Positions 36,076-43,678 of a stretch of 64,000 nt of DNA are shown piece by piece (positions within the stretch are counted from its first letter, which is position 1; each line of letters opens with the position of its first letter). The stretch is from the NCBI RefSeq assembly GCF_003347605.1, contig NZ_QDFZ01000008.1:176238-240237 (forward strand), in the 5' to 3' direction. The translations under genes were made by a program, and so were the position numbers. Under the pieces are notes generated by a model that saw only the letters and a list, made by a program, of their open reading frames with translations, did no database searches and was not told the origin of the DNA. This DNA is from Chryseobacterium sp. KLBC 52 (GTDB taxonomy: Bacteria; Bacteroidota; Bacteroidia; Flavobacteriales; Weeksellaceae).

Positions 36076-37482
36076 ATGAGCAGAACGAGAATTGTAAAAG
36101 GCACCTACAACAAAATCTCTCATGAAAATCATAATATGTATTCTCAGGAGAGTATTATTTCACGTGCCATGAAATGGATTTCTGAAAAGGGGAATGCTAA
36201 AGGAGTGAGTCATAATACGCCGCAATCTCCACCACTACAACAGCTTATACAATTGATTGTACAATTCAGACCGAACAAAAACTGGAAAGGAGAGTTTGGC
36301 TTTGACTGGATAAGATTGGCTGATACTAAACTTTTTAATGATAATTCATTTAAAAATATAGTTGCTTATCAATATTTTGATTCAACTTATGCAAAAAAGG
36401 TAGATAATTCTAACAGTAACTATGTTAATAAATATGATGGATCTTTTAAAGCTGATGAAGCTATGTTTAACAACCTTAAAAAAGAGTATAATCCCTTTTC
36501 CATCCCATGGAAAACCTATAAAGATAAATCAGGAAAAGAAATAGCTGAAGAATATTATATTCCATGGCTTTCTCTGAAAAAAGATAAAGAAGCAAAAATT
36601 ACTTTCTTTGCAGAAATTAAAGATGAAGCAGATTATCTGGAGTTTACAAAATCTGATTACTTTAGTTTTACTCCTGATAAAATTGAGATTAAGGGGAAGA
36701 AGAAAATTTCATTAGATGATTTTGAGGTAACTATTAAATGTATTAAAGAATTTACCACAGATCAGACAATAGAATTAAAGGCATTTAAGGCTGAAAAAGG
36801 TACAACTATAGAAGCAATAGTGGGAAAAATAAATGTCTGGGCAAATGATGTAACAAAGCATAAGAAAAAGGATGTTGTATTTGTCAAAATAAAAACTCCT
36901 GAAATAAAAATAGGAGATGGTGAAAGGGTACCAAGTGTAACAGATGAAAAAAAAAGAATTAATCAATATCTGGAACAAGCATATATACAACTTTCTGATT
37001 CTTCTATTATCGTAGAACTGGACCTTACTGCTGAAAAAGATTTCAATGATTTTATAACGAGCAGCCAAATTGATTCTGATAAGTCTAGTGGAGGCAAGTC
37101 ATTAGATAGTTATTTAAAAAATAAATTAGAGAAAGCATATCCGGGTAAATACAATAAGCATTTTAAAGCTTTCTATTTTGCAGAGGACGGTTATAATGCA
37201 GGTGGAGGGCATGTATCGGGGTATTCAGCTCCCAGAGCTGATTATGTTGTAGTATTTAAAAGTAAAAATGACCAAACTGCAGCCCATGAATTTCTGCATG
37301 CTATGAATTTACCTCATACTTTTACCAATAAAGAAACAACTTCTGATGCATTGTTTACATATGAATTTACGAAGACTGACAATTTGTTAGATTATTCTCA
37401 CCGTTTAGGGTCAGGTAATAATAGTAACAGGTGTTCATTATTTTATTGGCAATGGAAACAGGCTAACAATTCAATCAAATAG
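36076..37482 (+). CDS. T6SS effector candidate: metzincin-like zinc metallopeptidase
   Basis: 468 residues. Two bases after vgrG1. The C-terminal zinc motif HEFLHAMNLPH (H404, E405, H408, H414) is the extended metzincin pattern HExxHxx(G/N)xxH, with N in place of G; the later NLLDYSH segment may replace the Met-turn (Leu for Met). The N-terminus is a toxin-delivery-like start (RIVKGTYNKISHENHNMYS), then a central region of unknown fold. No signal peptide, as expected for a T6SS cargo. It probably cleaves periplasmic or cell-wall targets in prey; this is inferred from the lipoprotein partner. The gene is visibly more AT-rich than vgrG1 and clpV, suggesting transfer. Confidence 0.75.
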   Translation: MSRTRIVKGTYNKISHENHNMYSQESIISRAMKWISEKGNAKGVSHNTPQSPPLQQLIQLIVQFRPNKNWKGEFGFDWIRLADTKLFNDNSFKNIVAYQYFDSTYAKKVDNSNSNYVNKYDGSFKADEAMFNNLKKEYNPFSIPWKTYKDKSGKEIAEEYYIPWLSLKKDKEAKITFFAEIKDEADYLEFTKSDYFSFTPDKIEIKGKKKISLDDFEVTIKCIKEFTTDQTIELKAFKAEKGTTIEAIVGKINVWANDVTKHKKKDVVFVKIKTPEIKIGDGERVPSVTDEKKRINQYLEQAYIQLSDSSIIVELDLTAEKDFNDFITSSQIDSDKSSGGKSLDSYLKNKLEKAYPGKYNKHFKAFYFAEDGYNAGGGHVSGYSAPRADYVVVFKSKNDQTAAHEFLHAMNLPHTFTNKETTSDALFTYEFTKTDNLLDYSHRLGSGNNSNRCSLFYWQWKQANNSIK

Positions 37483-37484
37483 AT

Positions 37485-38099
37485 ATGAAAAAATTATTAG
37501 TAATAATCTCATTTAGTGTTTTTGCAACATGTCAAACCCAAATAAAACAAAAAAAAATGATGCCCCAAATAAATAATAAGTTTGAGAAATTTGATATTAA
37601 AACTTTCAATGAGAATATAAATCCTGATGAATCATTTATTTTATTAAAAAGTGCTGACGGTATTCAGCAATTACAGGAACAAAGTTATGGTTTTATTGAT
37701 AGACTATTTTATCAGGAAAATCAATTTGTTCTTATAAAAAAATTTTATAAGAATTATAATTTAAAAGAAAAAGGGTTACTCTTCAATGAAGGTTCTCCAA
37801 TTGGCATCTGGTATTATTTTGATGAATCAGGCAGGCTTATTAAAGAGGAAAACACAGATGAAGGGTATAGCTTTACTCCTGAAAAGATAGTGAAGTATTG
37901 TGAAAAGAATAAAATTAAGCTTCCGAAAGGGTATCATGAATCCGGGTTTTATACCCGGGTTAGAAAAGATTTTCTCAATGGTAAAAAAGTCTGGGTAATA
38001 GAATACCTTATCCAGGATGGAGATATTCAAAAAGTTATTTTAGATGGTCAATCTGGTGCAGAACTGGAGAAAAAAGTGGTTCCGTTCATAAGTAGTTAG
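37485..38099 (+). CDS. Candidate immunity lipoprotein for the metallopeptidase effector
   Basis: 204 residues with a lipoprotein-like signal (MKKLLVIISFSVFATC, C16). The C-terminal 110 residues include LFNEGSPIGIWYYFDESGRL, a MORN-like G-x-W-x-Y-F pattern, and are almost the same as in the gene at 38418, while the N-terminal part differs. It starts 2 bases after the effector stop. A periplasm-facing lipoprotein would shield sister cells from a periplasmic protease. Confidence 0.7.
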   Translation: MKKLLVIISFSVFATCQTQIKQKKMMPQINNKFEKFDIKTFNENINPDESFILLKSADGIQQLQEQSYGFIDRLFYQENQFVLIKKFYKNYNLKEKGLLFNEGSPIGIWYYFDESGRLIKEENTDEGYSFTPEKIVKYCEKNKIKLPKGYHESGFYTRVRKDFLNGKKVWVIEYLIQDGDIQKVILDGQSGAELEKKVVPFISS

Positions 38100-38165
38100 T
38101 TAATGTTATAGTCTGGATATTTATAGGTTTATCAGAAATCATTAATTATGAGAAGATAAATCAAA

Positions 38166-38415
38166 TAAATACACTAAGCATTTGAAGCTTTCTATTTTGC
38201 AGAGGAAGATTATAATGCAGGCGGGGCTGCATGCTATGAATTTACCTCATACTTTTACCAATAAAGAAACAACTTCTGATGCATTGTTTACGTATGAATT
38301 TAAAAAGACAGATAACCTGTTAGATTATTCTCACCGTTTAGGGTCGGGTAACAATAGTAACAGGTGTTCATTGTTTTATTGGCAATGGAAACAGGCTAAC
38401 AATTCAATCAAATAG
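38166..38415 (+). pseudogene. Truncated second copy of the metallopeptidase effector 3' end
   Basis: Begins at about 38166 with sequence like 37146 of the intact effector, lost one base near 38181 and 86 bases more after GCAGGCGGGG, then rejoins the effector at CTGCATGCTATG and runs to the same stop and the same ...NSIK end. The remnant reads GLHAMNLPHTF, so H404 and E405 are gone and it cannot be active. It is the tail of a second effector cassette placed before a second immunity gene. Confidence 0.85.
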
Positions 38416-38417
38416 AT

Positions 38418-39005
38418 ATGAAAAAAATAATTCTAATGATGCTGATCACTGTATTTATACAATGTCAACCTCAAAAAATAAACAAAAGCATCGTACCAAC
38501 AGTAGATAATAAATTTGAAATAATCAATACCGAAGAGGCAAAACGTATTATTATTAATGATAACAAAACGACAACATTTGTTTCTGCTAAAATCGGTTCT
38601 AGTTATACGGAATATCACAAGAATAGCTATTTTATGATAATTAAAAATTACTATCCTTCCAGAAATATTAAAAATAAAGGAATAGCTTTCAATGAAGGTT
38701 CTCCAATTGGTATCTGGTATTATTTTGATGAATCAGGCAAACTTACTAAGGAAGAAAATACAGATGAAGGATATAGTTTTACTCCTGAAAAGGTAATAAT
38801 TTATTGCGAAAAGAATAAAATTGAGCTTCCGAAAGGGTATCATGATTCCGGGTTTTATACACGGGTTAGAAAAGATGTTCTCAATGGTAAAAAAGTTTGG
38901 GTAATAGAATACCTTATCCAGGATGGAGATATTCAAAAAGTTGTTTTAGATGGTCAATCAGGTACAGAACTGGAGAAAAAAGTGGTTCCGTTTGTAAGCA
39001 GTTAA
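38418..39005 (+). CDS. Second immunity lipoprotein paralogue
   Basis: 195 residues. Signal-like start MKKIILMMLITVFIQC (lipobox less typical). Very close to the first immunity gene over its C-terminal half (FNEGSPIGIWYYFDESG, KGYHDSGFYTRVRKDVLNGK), with a diverged N-terminal half. It sits right after the broken effector tail, as an orphan immunity gene. It may give protection against a rival's effector variant. Confidence 0.7.
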   Translation: MKKIILMMLITVFIQCQPQKINKSIVPTVDNKFEIINTEEAKRIIINDNKTTTFVSAKIGSSYTEYHKNSYFMIIKNYYPSRNIKNKGIAFNEGSPIGIWYYFDESGKLTKEENTDEGYSFTPEKVIIYCEKNKIELPKGYHDSGFYTRVRKDVLNGKKVWVIEYLIQDGDIQKVVLDGQSGTELEKKVVPFVSS

Positions 39006-39299
39006 TAAATCTCTGAAAAGGTTAATCTTTTTTCTATTTTGGACGGAAAGAGATCCAGAAAAGTAATTTACTACAATATGTCACCATCAGAACTACGATT
39101 AAAAACAAAAAACACCGTTGTTACTTCTCTAATTGAAGAATTAACTATCTTTATATCGTTTAGAATAAATTAATTAATTTTAGCTTCACAAAAAGAACAA
39201 ATTTTTATGTCTTGGCAATAGGGGTGAAAATTATAGATTAAAACCATCAAATCTACACAATAAACAGAACGCAAATATATTAATATAAGAAAATTATAA

Positions 39300-41798
39300 A
39301 TGGGAGTACTAGTAACCAACGAAACAGTAAAGCAACTATTTCACATTGCTCAGTCGATAGCGAAGGAAAATTATAATGGAACTTATGGTGGCCCGCACAT
39401 TCTGCAGGCTTTAATGCATAAAGATATCGGGCTTAATGAATTCCTGAAAAGTATAGATAAAGATCCGGGCTATTTCTACGAATGGGCAGATGTCCGTATT
39501 GAAGAATATCCAAAAACCAATCACCTTCCCGATGAGGTAGGGCAGGATGACGCCATTGATACCCTTATTGAAGAAGCTGATGATATCCGTTTAAAATTAG
39601 GATTGGATGAGATTACTCCCATCTGTATTCTTACCGCAATTGTAAAACCACAGGTGGTATTCTCATTGCAGCAGTTAAAATCACTTCCGTTGAGAGAACA
39701 TGAGATCTTTAACCTGTATAGAAAAGATACTCCGTTTACCGTTGCAGAAGACGGAAATTTCTCATCATTATTTTCAAATGGTGCAGCAGATTATTCAGAC
39801 TCTTCCTTTCCTTCCATTAAAAGCTATTGCGTAGACAGAACAGCGCAGGCGAGAAAAGGAGAAATCGAAAATATTATCGGCAGGGACAAAGAACTGAGAA
39901 TGCTGGTGGAAATCCTTTGCCGAAGAAGCAAACCGAATGTGATCATCATCGGAGAGCCGGGAGTAGGAAAAACAGCTTTGGTAGAAGGCTTTGCTACAGA
40001 AATTATTAAAGGAAATGTTCCTGAAATGCTTAAAAACGGTACCCTTTTAGAACTGGACACCGGAGCATTATTAGCCGGAACTTCTTATAAAGGGGAAATT
40101 GAAGACCGTCTGAAAAAAGTAATCAATGAATGTAAGAAAATTGAAAAAGCCATTCTTTTCATTGATGAAATTCATACCCTTTTAGATCCTAAAGGAAGCA
40201 TCGGAAACGTTGCCAACCTCCTGAAACCTGAGCTTGCCAGAGGCGAAATTACTGTAATCGGAGCTACCACTCAGGAAGAATATAGAAAAATTATAGAACC
40301 TGAACAGGCTTTCAACCGTCGTTTTGAAGTGTTAACCGTTCTTGAACCGGATGAGAAAACCTGCGTCAAAATGATAGATGTACTCCTTGAAGGATACAAA
40401 AAACACCACGGTATTGAAGTAGAAAAAACAGCCCTTCCGGAATGTGTACGTCTGGCAAAACGATATGCAAAAGGTAAAAAATTACCGGATGCCGCTATTG
40501 ATTTATTAGACAGAACAATGGCTGCTATCAAAATGCTGGATGAATTATCAGAAAAAGAACTGGATAGCTGGAAAGAAAGCTACGATGCTATTTTAACGGA
40601 AGAATATGCAGACAGCAAAGATAAAGCGGATGAACTGATCTGGACTTACAACCTGTTGAGAGATAAAATAAGCCCGATTTTGTGGGGATCACTCAGCGAG
40701 CAGCCGTCCATCGACAACTCTATGCCGGTAGATCAGATTCAGAAAATCATTGAAGATAGTTATGCTGAGCTTTTACAACATGCCGCGAAGAAAAGAGAAA
40801 AAGTAGACCGACTGGAACTGGCAGCCGTAATGGCCGCCAAAACCAATATTCCCATCGGGAAAATCCAGGCTCAGGAAAAAGAAAAACTACTGAATATGGA
40901 ATCTCTTCTATTGAACAGAGTCGTAGGACAGGACCATGCATTAAAAATCCTTTCCGATGCTATTGTGGAAAACCGAAGCGGATTAAATAAACCCGGGCAA
41001 CCCATCGGATCTTTCTTCCTTCTGGGACCTACAGGAACCGGTAAAACAGAGCTGGCAAAATCAATGGCAGAACTACTTTTCAATGATGAAAAAGCAATGG
41101 TACGCTTTGATATGTCAGAATTTAAAGAAGAACATTCCGCAGCTTTGCTATACGGAGCGCCTCCGGGATACGTAGGATATGAAGAAGGAGGAATGCTGGT
41201 AAATAAAATCAGACAACAGCCTTATACCGTTGTGTTATTTGACGAGATTGAAAAGGCCCATCATTCAGTTTTTGACGTATTCCTTCAGATTATGGATGAA
41301 GGGAAAGTTCATGATAAATTAGGTAAAGAAGGAGATTTCAGCAATGCACTCATCCTGTTTACCTCCAATATCGGAAGTGAAGAAATTGTAAAACAGTTTG
41401 AAGAAGGAAAAATTCCGGAATCATCTTCACTCATGCAGATCATGTCAAACTCCGGACGATTCAGACCTGAGTTCCTGGCAAGAATTACAGAGATCATTCC
41501 TTTTGCACCAATCACTGAATCCATTGCAGAAAGAATCTTTAACATTCAGCTGAAATCACTTCATACGTCATTAACAAGATTGGGAATCGCTTTAAAAATT
41601 ACCGATGAAGCTGTGAAAAACCTTGCATTGGGAGGGTTCAGCAGCAAGTACGGAGCAAGACAGATCTCCGGAGTAATCCGTGCTCAGCTTGCCAGACCGA
41701 TCTCTAAAATGATTGTGAGAGAAGAAGTGAAATCCGGCCAGACGATTCATGTAGATTGGAATAAAGACGAAGAAAAACTAAGCTGGAAAGTAGATTAA
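39300..41798 (+). CDS. clpV: T6SS sheath-disassembly ATPase ClpV (TssH)
   Basis: 832 residues. N-terminal Clp-N repeat (ETVKQLFHIAQSIAKENYNG), AAA1 with Walker A GEPGVGKTA (about 218-226) and FIDEIHTLL, AAA2 with GPTGTGKTE (about 576-584) and VLFDEIEKAH, then the C-terminal FSSKYGARQISGVIR. Middle-domain coiled coil reduced relative to ClpB, as in ClpV. It recycles contracted sheath. Sheath genes are not in this window. Confidence 0.95.
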   Translation: MGVLVTNETVKQLFHIAQSIAKENYNGTYGGPHILQALMHKDIGLNEFLKSIDKDPGYFYEWADVRIEEYPKTNHLPDEVGQDDAIDTLIEEADDIRLKLGLDEITPICILTAIVKPQVVFSLQQLKSLPLREHEIFNLYRKDTPFTVAEDGNFSSLFSNGAADYSDSSFPSIKSYCVDRTAQARKGEIENIIGRDKELRMLVEILCRRSKPNVIIIGEPGVGKTALVEGFATEIIKGNVPEMLKNGTLLELDTGALLAGTSYKGEIEDRLKKVINECKKIEKAILFIDEIHTLLDPKGSIGNVANLLKPELARGEITVIGATTQEEYRKIIEPEQAFNRRFEVLTVLEPDEKTCVKMIDVLLEGYKKHHGIEVEKTALPECVRLAKRYAKGKKLPDAAIDLLDRTMAAIKMLDELSEKELDSWKESYDAILTEEYADSKDKADELIWTYNLLRDKISPILWGSLSEQPSIDNSMPVDQIQKIIEDSYAELLQHAAKKREKVDRLELAAVMAAKTNIPIGKIQAQEKEKLLNMESLLLNRVVGQDHALKILSDAIVENRSGLNKPGQPIGSFFLLGPTGTGKTELAKSMAELLFNDEKAMVRFDMSEFKEEHSAALLYGAPPGYVGYEEGGMLVNKIRQQPYTVVLFDEIEKAHHSVFDVFLQIMDEGKVHDKLGKEGDFSNALILFTSNIGSEEIVKQFEEGKIPESSSLMQIMSNSGRFRPEFLARITEIIPFAPITESIAERIFNIQLKSLHTSLTRLGIALKITDEAVKNLALGGFSSKYGARQISGVIRAQLARPISKMIVREEVKSGQTIHVDWNKDEEKLSWKVD

Positions 41799-41808
41799 AT
41801 ATAAAGTA

Positions 41809-41840
41809 AAAAGGCAAATTTGCTGGCACTTTTGCCTTTT
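41809..41840 (+). terminator. Terminator after clpV
   Basis: AAAAGGCAAA / TTTGCCTTTT hairpin, 11 bases after the stop. Confidence 0.75.
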
Positions 41841-41860
41841 AGCTTATAAATAAAATTAAA

Positions 41861-42724
41861 ATGAAAACAATTGTCAGAAATATCTTTACAGGTTTTCTAT
41901 TATTAGGATCCGTTATCATGATCAACGGACAGTTTCTTGCTGCTTCCGATACCTCGGAAAGCAGTGTGAAAAAGTATAAAGGTATCATTAATGCCAATAA
42001 AGATCTTGTAGAATTTATTGAACAATTACTCCTTCAGAAAGGTCTTCCAAAACATTTGAGAAACCTTGCCCTGATTGAATCCCATTTTGACAGAAATATT
42101 ACTTCTGGAGCCGGAGCAGTGGGAATCTGGCAGTTTATGACTGCACATGCCAACCAGTATGGACTTACAGAACAGGGACGTACAGATATTTATAAAAGTA
42201 CCAAAACCGCTACCATTTCCTTAAGCAATCTTTATAAAAAGTACAATAATTGGGTGACCGTGGTTGCAGCCTATAACTGTGGTGAAGGAAATATTGCCAA
42301 AGCAATGGAAGCTGCTGGTTCTACCCAATACCATGTGTTTTATAAATACCTTCCGGGAGAAACTATTAATCACGTGAAGAAATATCTTAATGCATGCTAT
42401 GCAACTGGAGAACTTCAGAGTGTATTGAATAACTATAATTCTGCAAGACTCAACAAGATTTTCTTTGAGGGAGACCGTAAAGAAACTGCTGCAGCGCTTT
42501 CAGAAACAGAGATCAATGCCGGATTCAATCTGAACGTAGTTGCTGCTGAATTGAACGTAGAAGTAGACAAAATACTTGCCTGGAATCCCGGAATTGTGGA
42601 AGAACTTCAGAAAAAAGGGGAGAGCCCATTTTACCTTCCTGTGGATCTGATGCCCGATTTTCTCCTGAGAAAAAACAAAATATTGGTTCGTTCCATAAAA
42701 GAAGGAGGAAAAACCCAACAGTAA
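41861..42724 (+). CDS. Lytic transglycosylase with LysM-like tail
   Basis: 287 residues with signal peptide (MKTIVRNIFTGFLLLGSVIM). SLT domain: ALIESHFDRNITSGAGAVGI with catalytic Glu at about 73-74, WQFM, VVAAYNCGEG and ITVKKYLNACYATGE-type end; then a weak LysM-like region (FNLNVVAAELNVEVDKILAWNPGI). Within the T6SS island, such an enzyme may open peptidoglycan for assembly of the machine. It could also be a regular MltD-like enzyme. Confidence 0.85.
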   Translation: MKTIVRNIFTGFLLLGSVIMINGQFLAASDTSESSVKKYKGIINANKDLVEFIEQLLLQKGLPKHLRNLALIESHFDRNITSGAGAVGIWQFMTAHANQYGLTEQGRTDIYKSTKTATISLSNLYKKYNNWVTVVAAYNCGEGNIAKAMEAAGSTQYHVFYKYLPGETINHVKKYLNACYATGELQSVLNNYNSARLNKIFFEGDRKETAAALSETEINAGFNLNVVAAELNVEVDKILAWNPGIVEELQKKGESPFYLPVDLMPDFLLRKNKILVRSIKEGGKTQQ

Positions 42725-42743
42725 AATAATATCCAATAAATAA

Positions 42744-42778
42744 CAAAAAAGCAACCCATAAAACCGGTTGCTTTTTTA
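42744..42778 (+). terminator. Terminator after the transglycosylase gene
   Basis: AAAAAAGCAACC / GGTTGCTTTTTT hairpin with T-tract. Confidence 0.8.
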
Positions 42779-42928
42779 TTGAATCACCTGTTAAAGATAT
42801 GCCAATTTTTTATTAATAAAATCTTAATATTTCTCACTGATGTGGAAAATTATTGTTTTTGTGACTATTTTTTTATCAATTAAAATCCTCTATTGATGGG
42901 CTTTGAGGTTCTATTCTTAAATCCATTG

Positions 42929-43021
42929 TCGTAGAATTACTACAAGAAATCGTAGAATTACTACAAATTTTCAGATTTCCATTCAAAAGCTTTTTTTAGC
43001 GGAAAAGAGCTTCTATATTTG
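42929..43021 (+). promoter_or_regulatory. hcp2 operator pair and promoter
   Basis: TCGTAGAATTACTA at 42929-42942 and again at 42950-42963 (21 bp apart), then TATATTTG at 43014-43021, 64 bp from the start of the nearer site. Confidence 0.75.
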
Positions 43022-43070
43022 CTAACACAATCACCGAATCACAAAATATTAACGATCAAAATTTACAATC

Positions 43071-43484
43071 ATGGCCGAAAGAAATTCAAGAGGAATCTTA
43101 AAATTCAACAACGGAGAAGGACAGAAGCTGTTAAAAATGAACTACAGCGTATCAAGATCTACAGACGTTTCAGGACGTGTAGCATCAGATCCTTCTAATG
43201 CATTGATCAAGGTTACAGTAGAAGCTACTGAAAAATCAGACATCCTTGAAAGCTTACTAAACGGTAAATACAAGCCGACAGTAGGAGAGATTACTTTCAA
43301 CAAATCTCACGAGGAAGGAACTCTGATTACTTTAAAATGGGAAAACGGATACGTAATCCAGCACGAAGTAGACTTCGATGCCATCGACAGCAACAGTATG
43401 CTGATCAGCTTCGTAATCAGCGCTGAAACCATCGACTACGGTACTTCTCAGTACGCAGGACTATGGCCTTCAGCAGGCAAATAA
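43071..43484 (+). CDS. tssD: T6SS tube protein Hcp (TssD), copy 2
   Basis: 137 residues, identical in protein to copy 3. The 3' flank (CCTATTCATCATCTTAGTAA) is also shared with copy 3, so these two are the most recent duplicates. Upstream of vgrG2. Confidence 0.94.
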   Translation: MAERNSRGILKFNNGEGQKLLKMNYSVSRSTDVSGRVASDPSNALIKVTVEATEKSDILESLLNGKYKPTVGEITFNKSHEEGTLITLKWENGYVIQHEVDFDAIDSNSMLISFVISAETIDYGTSQYAGLWPSAGK

Positions 43485-43520
43485 GCCTATTCATCATCTT
43501 AGTAAAAATAAAATTGGTAC

Positions 43521-43558
43521 AGAACAGCCCTTGTAAAAGTTTGCTGTTCTGTTTTGTG
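43521..43558 (+). terminator. Terminator after hcp2
   Basis: AGAACAGC / GCTGTTCT hairpin followed by GTTTTG. Confidence 0.65.
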
Positions 43559-43678
43559 CTTTACAATAAGTTTCAGATAAATAATCACTTATAGAAACCA
43601 CTATCTGGAATTTACAAAACCTGTAATGATAACTACAGGGTCAGTTCAACATTTATTAACTTAAAAACACGCAACACT

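Larger units (their letters stand above)
42725..43070. other. Regulatory intergenic region upstream of hcp2
   Basis: 346 bases: a terminator, spacer, then operators, promoter and leader of hcp2. Confidence 0.6.

Noticed and set aside
38182..38415. Short frame MKLSILQRKI..NSIK as an independent small gene
   Set aside because: It is a frameshifted and deleted tail copy of the effector; better read as pseudogene.
39078..39173. 31-codon frame MSPSELRLKT.. before clpV
   Set aside because: No conserved feature; could be random in an AT-rich gap.
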